Positions 48,967 through 62,433 of a stretch of 64,000 bases of DNA are shown one piece after another. Numbering within the stretch: the first letter of the stretch is position 1; each line of letters begins with the position of its first letter. Source of the DNA: Siphonodentalium dalli (lineage: Eukaryota; Mollusca; Scaphopoda; Gadilida; Siphonodentaliidae); contig CP136066.1 in assembly GCA_032622095.1 (NCBI GenBank), positions 106,661,319-106,725,318 of the forward strand. The letters run 5' to 3'. The notes under the pieces were generated by a model. The model had not been told where the DNA came from and ran no database searches. It worked only from the letters and a program-made list of their open reading frames with translations. Both the position numbers and the translations under genes were made by a program.

Positions 48967-50869
48967 AGAACTATTCTGTTTTTTTCCATAATTTCATGCA
49001 GAAATTGGTGTTGGATTGCTTCAATCTTAAATACACAAATTTCATTGAGACACATGGTTTTTAAGTGTCTTTTAGTTCATGGTCTTCAGGGCCACAAAAT
49101 GAATCTCATAATTAGTGCTTTTTGCTGCATCTGCATCATTTATTTTAAGTTGTTACTTAATATTTACATAGCCTGTGTGTGCTGCACTAAATCCTGTTCG
49201 TTGATTGGTCAATTGCCCATTGGGTCATGCTTTTCATTTCCAAATAAAATGTACCTTAACATGAACCGCGATGTCACATCCTGTTGACCTAGATGACTAA
49301 ATGCGGTAAATTGAATAACTGGGATATGTTTTTGAGTGCGCGGCCATAGACTATTCGATCAGTAAGTCACAGGTAGAATATTGGTTTCTGACTTACAGTG
49401 CTGCATGTTATAATAACCTACAGTGCTGCATGGTATAATATTCAAACTTGTGTTTTGTTGAGGGGTATATCTCTGTGGCTGTTGGAGCACATTTAGTGTG
49501 AATAGCTTCTCGATTCACACAATGTACCCAATGACCCCGCACCCTTCAATAAAGCACACTCAAACTACATTAATTTTTAAAATAACCTTAAGGTAGAATC
49601 TACTTGATCAATGAATTTTCTTTGTCTACTTTCTTTGTTTTTCTAATGTTATATTGGACCTATTTTGTTTTAAAATGAGCATATAGTTCACCTAAAATTA
49701 AACTAGGTGCATTACAAGCTTATTTTCATGATTACTGGCTGATATTTAACACTCCATTTTCAAAATTTTCCAATTGTCGTAATATTTTGAAACAAATATT
49801 ATTTATCTGATGATTGTAGAAATAAAATTCCATCAGCCTACAAATTCCCAAACTAATTTTTTTTTACTTCCAAATTTCAAGATGGCGAATAGAGATATTT
49901 ATCCAGAAACTGATCAACTGATTTCTACGACAACGACTTGGGATATAAGCATGCCGCTTGTCAGGAATTTAAGACCTCTGCTAATGATTTTACAATCTAA
50001 TTGAGGCTTCTGAACTTCTGAAGCTTTGTCTATAAACTGTTAGTAGACTACTGTACAAATGACGAAATATTTTACTCAGTATTTTAAGACCGAGCCTTTT
50101 TATTTAATTCACCTTATACACTTGGTTAGTAAGCAATGATGTAGATGCAGCTATTTTATGTTGTCCATGACTTGTGAGATTTCACTCTCACTTCATGAGG
50201 TTAAAAATCATGATATTAAATTTGAAGAAAAAAAATGAATTTTAAAGCAATTAAAAACTGGATTTTACCCTCGCTATGGATGTTTTATTGTGTTTTACAA
50301 AAATTGCAAAAGTTTCAAATGATCATTTTTGTATCTGTCCCAAGCTTGTGGGAGCAAATGCTTCTATCATTTTCATCATTTACCAAGTCTTCCAAATATA
50401 TTCTCATTGCTTTAATCTTCCTTCCATTTGGGATGAACAGGGACTTTTTAGTCAGGTAATTTGGAGGAATTGTCAATAAAAGATTTGACTGTAATGTATC
50501 CACATTAGAGTTCATTGCAGTCGCATATAATTTTGTGATGTAAATAGGCCGATAAATATATATTATACCTATGGGTAGGGTTTTAATATGTAATTCGAGA
50601 AATTAGTGAATATGATCGTGATTTTTTCAGTTCTTATTCAAAATGTGTATTTTATACACTAGAATCTCATCAAGAAGTAAAATAGTTTTCATAAAAATTA
50701 GCCTGGAACCCTGAGTACATCTTTACAATGGTGTGGAACGCTGCGTTGGGCTTTATTCTCAAATTAGCAGCACACAACATTATTTGTATATATGAATTAT
50801 ATGCAGCGACTCCATTTGACAGAATCATTGCTGCTTGTTTACCAGGGAAAATTCCCAAATTAACAAGTA
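48967..50869. other. 3' UTR then intergenic, nothing further recognised
   Basis: After the candidate polyadenylation site no exon-like segment was found. A short direct repeat (ACAGTGCTGCATG, 49396 and 49421) is the only structure. Confidence 0.4.
49243..49248 (+). terminator. Candidate polyadenylation signal
   Basis: AATAAA on the sense strand 277 nt after the terminal CCDC9 stop codon, giving a plausible short 3' UTR. A loosely T/G-containing stretch follows. AATAAA occurs often by chance in this AT-rich DNA. Confidence 0.4.
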
Positions 50870-50986
50870 CAGTAATGTACTGAGAGCTTTCCGATGAATG
50901 GCAACAAGCCATATTTCCGACTAAATCCTGAAAAATTACCCATAATTCTGCTGTGGTTAAGGAGTTGATTATTTAGGGCATTACTG
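50870..50986. mobile_element. Tc1/mariner-like MITE, copy 5 (half element)
   Basis: CAGTAATG then directly TACTGAGAGCTTTCC, i.e. the right hairpin arm only, ending CATTACTG with TA flanks (50868-50869, 50987-50988). The left arm is deleted between the end and the loop. Confidence 0.75.
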
Positions 50987-50988
50987 TA

Positions 50989-52725
50989 CTAAATATTTTC
51001 ATTTGTGCAGAGTTTAGAAGTTGTGTTTTCGGAAATGGAACAATCGGCGCAGCTGGAGTTTTCAGTAATATTAGTTGAATGCTACATGCCCTGGTTACTC
51101 ACATATCAGTTTGGTTCACTTCAATAAGCTCATAATATGTCTTTGAGTGTGTTGATATCTGTACAGAGTGATATTTATCACAAGACTTACAAATTTTCAA
51201 TGTGAAGACCTAAAAAAATATATACTGGTACTAACTATTTAGCCCTTCGATAATGATGTGTAGCCCTAGTTCCCATTCATTCATTTCTTGGGATGAGCGC
51301 AGTCAATGTCGCTAAGTGGATACATTAGAGTTCATGAGACTGCCATTGATGTTAATTTGTTTTGTATATTGTGATAATTATGTAAAACTTACCTCACTCT
51401 GCGAAGCACTATAATGGGAGTTGACAATGCCTGAATTTAAATAATTTGAACATGGTTCTGACTGAAAAAGAGGTTTAGATCTCATCATGAGAGGTTTTTA
51501 GATTTGTATCTGTTTTCGCACTGTGCTACCTTACTCTTATTTAAATTTGCATACCACTATTTGGTGCAAATTTAAAACTCAACTAAAAATAGTACGACAC
51601 TTGAATATATGTCAAATAACAGGGAAAAAAGAGGGCTATATTAGATAATGGACAATTAAATTTGCATTCAGACAATCAATCTTAACATAATTTTTTATAT
51701 GTAAAGCGATAAATCATGGTTCCATCTTTGATGTTGAAATGTTGCTAAGAAATACACATATTCCAGACTGAAGATGCATGAAAGCACGACCCCATATTCA
51801 AAACTCTGGGTGATGCCATGCCCAACCATGGTCAAAGAGTCTGAGTTATGTCAACATAACTATATGCAGCCAAGCATTAATTTTTTTCTGAAGTCAGCAA
51901 CACACAATGTTGTTATTTTACTTTTTCGTAGTTAAATTCAATGATGGCCATAACTATTGAAATATCAGAATTATTATTTGGACCATATTTGCACATGTCT
52001 TCACAACAAAATTATGATGCAGTTTGTTCTATTTGATGTAAATTTTCATTGTTATTGTCTTTGACATACACTTGTATCTTCAGGGATGAATAAGAACTGA
52101 AATTGTCATCAGACAAAACACTTTAACTAAAATATTTGGTCAGTTTTGAAATCGCGCACCCTGCTGACAAATTAAAAATGAAAAATAGTTCTGCTTGAAT
52201 TTAGATATGAGTAAGGATATTTTTTTTTACAGAGGTGCTTTAGCTGTGATCAAAGCAAAATAACTTGCATTTTATGGTTACGAACGGTAACAGGGTTTCC
52301 GCTAGCTGTTGAGGGAATGGGACCCCTATAGCTGCTGATGCAAAATTTAGGAGAGGGACTCACTGTCCCTCTAGTGGATACCCTGTGGATAGGCAATTCT
52401 TTTGTGTGCAATAGTGTTATTTTTATATGTATTGATGTATTTGTAGAGATGTTTAAAGTTTTTTGAGAGAATAACACATGCACCACATATCAAAAATATG
52501 ATCTTTCATCCCCGAACTGTTTATATTTATACCGGTCGAGAAAATAGTAATTCTGAGTTGGAAGAGACCAGCCCACAGAAGTTATAACTGATCAATGTAT
52601 GATTGTGGGGACAGTAAATGTTACTATATTTGGACCCTGTGCTGTTAGACAATGATCTGTAATTTGTTTTCCTTGGACGAATCTAATTTTTGTTATCAAT
52701 TTTAATTTGAATATGTGTGACACCA
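50989..52725. other. Intergenic, one short hAT-like inverted repeat
   Basis: CAGGGTTTCCGCTAG (about 52291) and CTAGTGGATACCCTG (ending about 52385) form a 95-bp CAG-ended inverted-repeat unit without an 8-bp duplication. Otherwise nothing recognised. Confidence 0.35.
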
Positions 52726-53221
52726 GGGCTCGTATTCACCAACTGGGTTTATATTTTGTCTGGGTAGTTTTGTACAAAGCAACTGTGGTCATTGATGGGA
52801 AGATATCACTGTGGTATAGGTTATCCAATCAAGGGGATTGACGGGGATCATAGATTGACCACTGATTACAAAAACATTCTGCTCATAGCAGTACACATGG
52901 TTGATTTCAATCATGAGAAACTGTGGGAAAAGGTCGGGCACAAAATACAACATTGGTGCAAGGAATAATTCTAGGATCTCAATCATATCATCAAAACTCA
53001 TTCTGCAGAAAGATTGTCGGAATCTTTACACCCATATTCCGCTATGTGTGATGATTGTATCTGGTGAGTGGTCGCAATTAAGTCATGAGATGGTGTCTAT
53101 TGACAAATTAAATCTGATAGATTGAGTGCCATATCTACAACAGTGTGTTCTTATGCATTCAGCCACTACAAAAATAAACTACCCGGTTTATAAAATAAAC
53201 CCAGTTGGTGAATATGAGCCC
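52726..53221. mobile_element. TIR element (GGGCTCGTATTCACCAACTG)
   Basis: Inverted ends GGGCTCGTATTCACCAAC / GTTGGTGAATATGAGCCC, extended by GGGTTTAT and GGGTAGTTT on each side; about 496 bp, non-coding. Target duplication unclear. Confidence 0.65.
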
Positions 53222-53843
53222 AGATTTTTCTCACATATTTTATGTAGATACATTTACAATATGTCATGTAAACTATTTTCATTAAATAATTTGTTGTTGT
53301 TGGAAAGTGTTTTCTGGAATTTAGATCCTATTTTTAAGCCATTTAATGGTTGTGATCAGAGTCAAGGCTGATTGGCTTAATGTTCGTTGTGCACTCATAA
53401 ACAGCAGGACTTCAATTTTATATTTTAAGATACCGTTTACATGTGTTATTCTCTCATCTTCTTTATCAGTTGGTCACGGAATTGTTTTATTCTTCAACAT
53501 TTTTGCTAATTTGGAAAGTAGAATTTTTATGTGTAGTAATGCTCAAACAATAACGATAGCTTTGATGCATATTATTATGTGATAGGTCACAGTATATAGA
53601 CCATATGATAGGTCTTAGTTCAAAAAGTTTTAAAGTAAAAAAATTGTAAATTTTCTAAGAGATATATAATTTAACTTGCGTATGAAAGGTGTTGGGTTTT
53701 ATAATTAAAGATATCTCTGTGCTAAACATTGTAATCAACCATCTTGAATACTACCCATGGAACTTTCAGATTGCATAGTTTTATTATAATTCTATTCAGC
53801 AGATGCTTCCAATATCAATGGAAACTGGTTTGACTGGTTTTTC
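53222..53843. other. Intergenic, nothing recognised
   Basis: AT-rich; no gene, TIR or RNA feature seen. Confidence 0.4.
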
Positions 53844-53847
53844 TTAA

Positions 53848-54242
53848 CCCTTTACCCAACAGAACGGCCCTGTGCCAATGCATTCTCTTATATATGCGAG
53901 TCGACCATAGGTCGCCTCGCATATATAAGAGAATGCATTGGCTTAACACATTAAAAATTATAAAATTGTTAAAGAATGTAAGAAAAAATGGTAAAAAGTG
54001 TTAAAAAAAAAGATTTTTTTTTAGGCCAATGCATTCTCTTATATATGCGAGGCGACCTATGGTCGACTCGCATATATAAGAGAATGCATTGGCACAGGGC
54101 ATAACTGTAACTATCACAATGTGGTCAAGGAGCCGGTTCCAATGATATCCATATTTGTATGGTTCTATCGAGACAGACCGAAGATATTTTAGGCTGTTGA
54201 AGCTTTATTTGGCCGGTTTTGGCCGGTTTGTTGGGTAAAGGG
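53848..54242. mobile_element. piggyBac-like MITE (CCCTTTACCCAACA family), copy 2
   Basis: 395 bp, TTAA at 53844-53847 and 54243-54246, inverted relative to 4137-4531 and nearly identical, including both palindromic cassettes (53873-53942, 54025-54093) and GGCCGGTTTTGGCCGG. Confidence 0.82.
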
Positions 54243-54246
54243 TTAA

Positions 54247-55462
54247 AGAAGTCAAGGTCTTCGCAGTGGGTCCATGTGAATTTGTGAAATGTCATGAACG
54301 TCTGTAAAACATATATCATCAACAAGTACATGTAAAAAATATATCAACGTTCTTATTGCCATTGTCCATAATTCTCCAATAACGAGATTTTGTAACATCC
54401 AATCAAATTGTAAGGTAGCGTTGGAATAGGTCAAAATATTGAACATTATTCTGAAAAACAGATTTAGACTCAAATATTTGAAATAGTGTGCGATCAGCGT
54501 AACAGTGATATTTACTTAACAATAGTTTCAACATGAGAAATATAGTTAATGGGAGAATTATCTAAAGTCTATATGGGAATGAAGTTGACCCTATTTTCCC
54601 ATGTTCTTAGTAATGATCGATTTACAGTCTTTCATGATGTTTCGCATTTACCCACTGTGAATGCCTTACATGCCTTTAAGCATCAACAGGAACTGAATGT
54701 TTGAAAGCAAAATTTCATAGAAATATATACTTACTCATTGTGGCAAAGTGCATCTAAAAAGATCTAGATTTTTCATATGACTGAATCCATGTTCACTTAA
54801 ATTTGTAGGTATTTAAATTACTTGGGGTATGGAAGTTTTCATCAATATTTCATTGATTGTTGATATTAGCTGAAAGTTCCTCCTAAATATTTCAATTGTG
54901 ATTAGTTATAAATCCAAAGTTTCTTTTTCTAGTGCCTTTGGAACAACTCCCCAGCATCTAAGTCATTTTCACCAGAATATATTGAATAAAATATGATTTT
55001 ATTTCATTTTGACCATGATAAATATTCCACAATGTTAAATGACAAGTAAGTAAATATATATTCAAATTTTGCATTTAGACCTTCATAACATATTTTATAT
55101 AATGGGAACTTCACTTTCTCTTTTCTGACTCTTGACATTTTCAGACTTGTTATTTGTATATATCGATTCCTATCAAGTTTTGTTGTGCACACATACAATA
55201 CATGTACTTTGTGTATATTAGTTAGAATATGTACTAAAGATAAATCAAACCCCCAACTTTGAATAGATTTATCAATACGGTAACTGTGCTCACTAAATTT
55301 AGTAGGAGATATTCCCTTTTGACTTTAATTTAATTCTTAGTTTTTCTCACTGTCTAATTATTAGACAATGAGGAAAACTTTCATGTGTGTCTTAATTCTG
55401 AACTTATATGGTTCGGGGCTAAAATGAGACAGTTGAGTATTGAAAGTCCTGTGGTATTATAA
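54247..55462. other. Intergenic, nothing recognised
   Basis: No exon or element boundary found. Confidence 0.4.
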
Positions 55463-55900
55463 CCCTTTCTATACTAAATACTCTGACAATTAATTCCTTT
55501 TGGAAATGTTCAGATAATAAGTTCAACAAACGACCATCTGGACATTTCCCACCAACGTATAGGAATACTTCTACAATTCTCGTATCTTTTCATCTCTTTG
55601 TCGTCTGCTCATTTTTGCTTATATTCTTTAACAGGGTTATTTTGTAGGTTTAGCGCCAGGGAATCTTACGTTTTTTCATGGGCATCAAAATTATTACTAT
55701 GAATAACTTGGTGATAGTTTTGAGTTATAACATGCCCCTAAGGTTTTATCCACTTTTAAAAAAAATTCGCTATAGCATGCTTAAGCATACCCAAAAAAAA
55801 TTCAACCCAAAAATAAATAATTATTTTTTAGTTTTTTTTAGGGCCGATTTTACAGACCGTAAATTAAGGCCGATGAGATCGGCCCCTGGCACTGAAAGGG
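55463..55900. mobile_element. Chimeric piggyBac-like MITE
   Basis: Left end CCCTTTCTATACTAAATA belongs to the 4668 family, right end CGATGAGATCGGCCCCTGGCACTGAAAGGG with TTAA (55901-55904) to the 1655 family. The ends do not pair with each other beyond CCCTTT/AAAGGG. Confidence 0.65.
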
Positions 55901-56220
55901 TTAAACAAATCAAGAATGATGCTGAGTAAATCAGCTACCTCCAGATCAACGTAGGGATGCCTTCAATTTAACGCTTTATCCCAACCCAGCTGCAGATTTC
56001 AACCATTCTTTTAAAAATATGCAGAATATAAGAATAGAATCTCACTATATTTACAAAGTATCCGCAATTCAATTTATTAATCGGTGCTTTACATCTACCA
56101 GACATTTGAGTAATGTATTTTTATAGTAATATTTGACTTTGAATATTTGTAAAATATTTTAGGGTTTGAAGACAACGAATACTGCTTTAAATTATACTGT
56201 ACCTAATTCCAGCCATTGTA

Positions 56221-56346
56221 CAGTAATGCCCTAAATAATCGACTCCTTAACCACAGCAGTATTATGGGTAATTTTTCAGGATTTTTCCTGAAAAATTTCC
56301 CATAATTCTGCTGTGGTTAAAGTGTCATATACTTCGGGCATTACTG
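56221..56346. mobile_element. Tc1/mariner-like MITE, copy 6 (shortened)
   Basis: CAGTAATGCCCTAAAT..GGGCATTACTG, TA flanks (56219-56220, 56347-56348); 126 bp, with the hairpin closing early at TTTTTCAGGATTTTTCCTGAAAAA. Confidence 0.78.
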
Positions 56347-56640
56347 TATGATGATTGACCCTTCAAATTGATAACCAGTGAAATTGGTGGTAATGTGATG
56401 TTCCCTGATTACAAACATTTGTTTGCATTCTCTCGTATTCATTGTCGTTATTATCTGCTGTCATTTTTATTACAAGCTACAAGGGGAACCTCTCTAATAT
56501 TTTAATATTATTCCTTGTATTCATGGATGGGAATATCTGCAGAAGTTCCTGGATAATGTTTGTTGGAAGAGTAGTTTGCTAACTCTCAAGTTCTTTCTTG
56601 TCTTGTCCTTTCTTCTATCATAATCTCTGCTATTTCTTAA

Positions 56641-56978
56641 GGGGGAACTGTACCTAAATCCAGCCATATGTGGGAACATATCCTTCTTTACTCAACATAA
56701 TATATGGAACAAATTAATTAATTTGAGCCAGGAATTAGTGCAATATACACTCATGTGCTCTATGAATGGTGTAAACAACATGGTAATTATAATGAAAATG
56801 AGTTTATGGCTCGAGCCATAAACTCATTTTCATTATAATTACCATGTTTTACAACGTTCATAGTACATTGGTGTATTTTGCACTAATTCCTTGCTCAAAT
56901 TCATTAATTTGTTGCATATATTCTGTTGAGTATAGTATGAGATGACCCCATAAATGGCTGGATTTGGGTAGTCCCCCT
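56641..56978. mobile_element. TTAA-flanked palindromic MITE (GGGGGAACTGTACC)
   Basis: TTAA at 56637-56640 and 56979-56982; ends GGGGGAACTGTACCTAAATCC / GGATTTGGGTAGTCCCCC; whole element folds back around GGCTCGAGCC (near 56815) with arms ATGGTAATTATAATG and AATGAGTTTATGG. Confidence 0.75.
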
Positions 56979-56982
56979 TTAA

Positions 56983-59319
56983 AACTGCACCCAAAAAATT
57001 TGAAGAGATCAGAGGTTTATCCAGAGCCCAAATATGAGCATCCCCTTTGGCTTGAAATTGTGGGATATATCAGATCACAGTACGCACCAGTAATAGAAAC
57101 AAATGGGCTATTTATAGACGTATGCACCTTGAGTGAATCACATAAGTTGCTCTGATTTAGCTCACTGTTCTTATTTGGCATGATGATTGCGCATATAGCA
57201 ATGTCCCCATGCCACTGATAACTTGGTCAGGCGAGGTATTTCTAACAAGAAATAATGGTATTCTGTGGCAGGGATCAAAGTACTCACTCCAAACTTAATT
57301 TGGGCACCCACCAAAGTAATTTGAAACCTGAATACTGGCTCACAATTGCACTAGGTCAACCCCTGAAAATGGTAGCATCTCACCTTTCATTCTGTGTCAT
57401 ATTCCCAATTTGTTCATCTTGTGGATTGATCAAATAAGCTGTGCTGCTTAATAATAGTTAATACAGACAAAGTTGAATTCATAATAATATACCCATTCAA
57501 CCATATTCAAGTTTTATCTATTAAACTGAAGAAATTGTCTGATATTTTACATGTCTCATTATTTATTGACTATATTTATACTAAATGCATATTGTAAATA
57601 AATTGTACAGGTTATTATAAATAAAAAAATAATTTTATTATTTCATTGTTATCATCTATGCCTGACCACCGTGCTGACATCTCACCCATGGGTCAATTAA
57701 ATCACCAGATTCTCATTCCGTCAATCATGACAATATATTGGTCTCGTCAAATGTTTAAATTCTTTTTTTTTTAATTAGTAAATTTTTTTAATGTGCAAAA
57801 ATAAAAGTCTTAAAACATAACCACTGAGAAGAACATGGAGAAATAGATAATCTTTGTTCTTATATTCATTATTGATAGTTCTCCAGTAACAAAATTTCAC
57901 GTGTTGAATCCATTGTTTGTAAACAAAGCTGTTGTACATTGATTTGTCAAAAAACATTGTTAAATGTGTAGAAGTTCAAATATTTTAGTCTGAATATAAT
58001 TTTCTGAATATTTTTGAATGCTTTGACCTTTTCCAATGTTTACTGTCAAAGTTTTGGTTAAACTATGGTATCATCTTGGACTAATTGAACTTTTATCAGG
58101 AATTTCACTGTAATTGTAATATTTACAAAACCATGGTTTTGACATTCAAAATCTCAATATTGGAGAGTTATTAATTAATAAAGAAAATAAGAACAAAGTC
58201 AATCTATTTTTTCATGTGCATTTACTATTTGATGATAGTTGTTTTACAGACTTTTATTTAATTTTGCATGAACCCACTTCGAAGGCACTACAAAACTCAT
58301 TAATCACTCGATTTGATCAAATTATCCACTTTCAAAACACATACTGCTTCAACACATACTGCAAAGCACACACTGCTTCAATGTCCAGAAATGACGAAGA
58401 TTATTAGCGCAGGCAAAATAATTAACTTGTCCACCAATTTTTAAGAAAAGTTTGATAAGAATCTAGCGATTATTTATTGTCACCTCATAGGATCTCAAAT
58501 TGAATATGGAATGAATGTTTGCCATCCGTAACACTTTCGAAGGAGGGTCCAACGAAATGGTTCACATTTTATTTTTTGAAGTTATTCTTAATTTTGAAAA
58601 TTTAACATTGGTTTTCTGTCCGTCCTCAAAGAAGGCTCAGCCTTGGTTGATTGGATTACAATTTTATTTGGCATGGAGATCCGCATTATTGCCTATCTTT
58701 TAATTAGTGCCAATTGCCACATAGTTCCATCTAAATCTGGCTACTATAACATTAATCTCAGGTGCCTAATAATCGTGATGGCCAAATAGTAGTAATCGGT
58801 GGGAATTTATGCTGAAAATAATAAGTGATGTCAATTTCAATGTTTGTCTCAATGCCAAATAATAGTGATCATTGGTAATTTTCTTTAGGCACCTGAGAGT
58901 ACAGTACTGGTACCTCAAATCTGGCCCAGACAAGCTTATCGCCTTATATTAGCTATTTTAATTTCGGGCACCAAAATCACAATTGTTCTAAATCTGGATA
59001 CCCTAATATCTTAATCTGAAACAATGTTCAACGCATGGCTTTTATGGCATTTCAGCATTGGAATATTTTACTGAAATATTCTTGAGGGGAAGTTGCATAA
59101 TAAAGGGTAACACCAATGACCAATTGAGCACAATTGGACCCCAATTAGGTTAATTTCACTCTATTTACATGTTGGCCCAACACATTGAAATTTCCCAAAA
59201 GACGATGAACAGGGAATTAATCTAACCCCTGGGACTCGTGTGGTCATGCTGTTATGCATGCTATGATATTGGTGAGTCCTGCAGATTTAGCTATGATATG
59301 GTGGGGCAAAATAATGCTG
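56983..59319. other. Intergenic with minor repeats
   Basis: CTCAGGTGCCTAA (about 58757) pairs with TTAGGCACCTGAG (ending 58896), a 140-bp inverted-repeat unit. 58480-58640 has pearl-like fragments (TCTGTCCGTCC). No gene found. Confidence 0.4.
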
Positions 59320-59323
59320 TTAA

Positions 59324-59563
59324 CCCTTCCATGATGGGAGCTATGCTGGTGCAGCATTAAAGATCCTGTGCCATTACATTAATTATCTTATATATTCAAG
59401 TCTCCCATAGGGAGCCTCGCATATATAAGAATGCACTGGCTTACAAGGTCAAGGTAAATATTGTTAAGCCAATATCAACTCCCTATGGGAGACTGGCATA
59501 TATAAGAGCATGCATTGGCACACAGTTTTCGCAAAAGTTCAGGAATCTCCAATCATGGAAGGG
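59324..59563. mobile_element. piggyBac-like MITE (CCCTTCCATGATGG family)
   Basis: TTAA at 59320-59323 and 59564-59567, ends CCCTTCCATGATGGGAGC / CTCCAATCATGGAAGGG, two eroded palindromic cassettes (59371-59432, 59467-59520). Confidence 0.72.
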
Positions 59564-60489
59564 TTAATAAATAATAAAAAAAAATTTCATTTTGAAGGTG
59601 TCATTATATGATCTTGTTTTATTCAACATATATATTCTAAAATAGTTTAATATGTTGTTGGTTGTTGCTATGCTATCGTGCCAGTCTTCCAGTGCGTCTA
59701 TAACCAGAAATGGTTCCTGCACTGATATATCTACAGATACAATAAGATTCAAGGTGATCCCAATAATCACAATCAAGCATTCACAGATTCAAGCTCCCAA
59801 GGAAATCTTACCTGCTGCCTCACGTCATGTTTTTCGATTTCGGTGCAGGAGTTACGGTCCTTGTTGGGAAAATTTACGCGCGAAATTGTAAACAGAAGAA
59901 ATCAACCAACTAATTAAATACACAGCTATCGGGTATTCTATAATGAATCGTCCACACGCTTCACTTCTTTGAATAAAATGCAATCAACCGACAAAGAACA
60001 ACAGGTAAAATTGTGATTATTAGAGAATTAGCACCGAATAAAATAATAATATTCGAACAAAAGTTGACAAAAACAGAAAACAGGTCGGGCACACATCCAA
60101 AACAAGCTATATCATGTAGCTCGTTTCTTCTATCATACTTCATAGCCCGATGGAGCTACATTTTTAATGTGATTTACACGTCTCATTCAATTTTGGACAC
60201 CAGCACGAAAAACGAGATAGCAATTGACTTTCATTAGTTGGGTCTACAAATAGATAGTTATCAAGTCTACAAATAAAGTTAGTTGGGTCTACAAATGGGT
60301 TAGGCCTAAAAAAAAACAAAAACCTTTGTTTCCCCTAACCCGGTCGGGGTCGATTCGGTCCAGGGCTGTTTCGGCCGGGCTTGTTCGGCCCATGGTTTGG
60401 GCCGAACAGTCTCACCTAAAAATGTTTTTATCAGTAGGATATTTGGATGTTTATATATATTTTTCTTTTGTATGTTATTTTATTATTAA

Positions 60490-62218
60490 TCTATATATAT
60501 AAAACCCGCCGTCTGTGTGTGTGTGTATCTGTCTGTGTGTGTGTGTATAACTCGGTCACGCTTTTGGCGCGTTTATAACTTTTCAACCATGCGTCCTATG
60601 TGGCCCAAATTTGTACCCCGACCTATAGTGTGTCATAAAAGGTGACTCACCAAATTTCACGCCGATTGGTTAAAGCAAACCTGAGATCTAACATGGTCCC
60701 CAAATGCAGCATTTGCACTCAAGTAGACACTATTTCTTATGACGTTTGTCGAAATGACGTCATTGACGTCGAACACAAATCAATACTTGCTTTGCTATTG
60801 TAGGCGAAACTTCCATGCGCTCTACCAAAGCGTTGTTGGAAATTAATGTGTCAGTTCAGGTTCAGTGTGAATTTAGGTAACGAATGTTGATTTTGTCGCG
60901 GAAGTGCATGTATAGTGGGGTGTAGAGTCAAAACTCGAACGTTCTACCGTCGTTGGGAATGGGTGGATGTAGTGGTTTGCAGAGCCAAGACTCGAACGTT
61001 CGTCGTTGGGAATGGGTGCTAATATGGTATTTTAATTTGCCAGTTGGGTTTGAACACAAGTAAAGAATGCTGTCTTTGATACGAAAGTTGTGCATTGAGT
61101 GTGGAATCGAAGGAGTACCGGAAAAACGTGGGTAGGCGGTACCCAGTGGGTACCGTGAACTCAGTAAATTCGCCGGAACTCAGTTGAAAAAAGCACATTC
61201 CCGGGACAGGCCTAATAATAGGGCCTACAGTGTAAACAATACTGCCGACGCTAATTAATGCTCTTTTAATCTTTCGGTTGAGTGCAAATCTGATACAAGA
61301 ATAAATGTTTAAAAGATCACAATGCGCGAAGCGCACGCGTTTTAAATTCATATAATGTGCGCGAAGCTCATAAAGGGGCTGCAGGCCCCTATCCCGCTAA
61401 ATAAAGGTTCAGAATTGAGCCTGTTTCAGTCAGTATAGATTAAGTAAAATATCTCGATTTTTGCGTTCCATATATGTGCATGCATATACGTGGGTTGGGG
61501 AGATGATGGTGGGGGCAAAAATACAGTTTTATTGAAATAAAGTGTTCATACAAATGGGCCACGCAGTGCAGGGCGTGTGATTTATAGGCTGCATGTTGAA
61601 TACAGGGTCCGTTTAAAATGTGCTGCAAGCTCCCTATTTATGTGCGCGAAGCTCACGCAGTTTAAGATCATATAATGTGCGCGAAGCGCAGAAAGGGGCT
61701 GTACATAGGCTCCTCCCCTCTAAATAAAGATTCCGAATTGAGCCTGTTTCAGTTAGTATAGATAAAGTCAAATATTTTGATTGTTGCGTTCCATATGTGC
61801 ATGCATATACATGGGTCGGGGAGATGGGGGTGGGGGTAAAAATACAGTTTTATTGAAATAAAGTGTTCATACAAACGGGCCGCGCAGTGCAGGCGTGTGA
61901 TCATTAGGCGGCATGCTGAATACAGGTTCCAAAGGGGGTCCGTTCAAAATATGCAGCAAGCTTCCGAATGTAGGCTCCTGAATTGAGTATGTTTCAGTTG
62001 TTGCATAGTATTTAAATAATATACTGATTTTGTTTCGTTGCGCATATATATGTGGACTGGGTGTGTAGAAATACAGTTTTAGTGAAATAAAGTGTTGCAA
62101 TGCGCATCCAGTAACAAAAAGGAGAAACATGACAATTTCATGTGTCCATGAACGCGGACACTAGAAAATAACAAAGAAAAATTATATACCCGTCATTTTG
62201 TGACGGGCAACCCCCTAG
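60490..62218 (+). mobile_element. Non-autonomous Helitron
   Basis: Starts TCTATATATATAAA directly after A (60489) and ends CTAG directly before T (62219), the canonical A/T insertion. A 7-bp-stem hairpin CCCGTCA-TTTTG-TGACGGG (62189-62207) lies 7 nt before the terminal CTAG, as Helitrons require. Inside: GT microsatellite, a segment 60560-60800, and two-and-a-half ~320-bp direct repeats (GAATTGAGCCTGTTTCAG at about 61413 and 61734, partial at 61981). No Rep/helicase coding, so it is mobilised in trans. Inserted in the MULE, hence younger. Confidence 0.88.
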
Positions 62219-62433
62219 TATTATAATAAAGCGTTTAATATTTTGATTATAGATTGGTACATGTTTCTACCTTTTTACACTCAGAACGGCTTCTGGCATG
62301 TTTGTTTGGACAAGATAAAACGGTGATTGATCTGAGTTGAGAATCACTCAGTTGGTGAGTTGAGACTTGTTCATGCAATCACAACATGTTTGTTTAAGTG
62401 AGGCTTGTTCATGCCTATCACAACATAATTTTT

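Noticed and set aside
49881-50003. Small gene MANRDIYPETD... with good ATG context
   Set aside because: 41 codons, no conservation known to me and no splice or promoter support.
61019-61351. 110-codon minus-strand open frame
   Set aside because: Lies wholly within the non-autonomous Helitron and has no Rep, helicase or other known motif.
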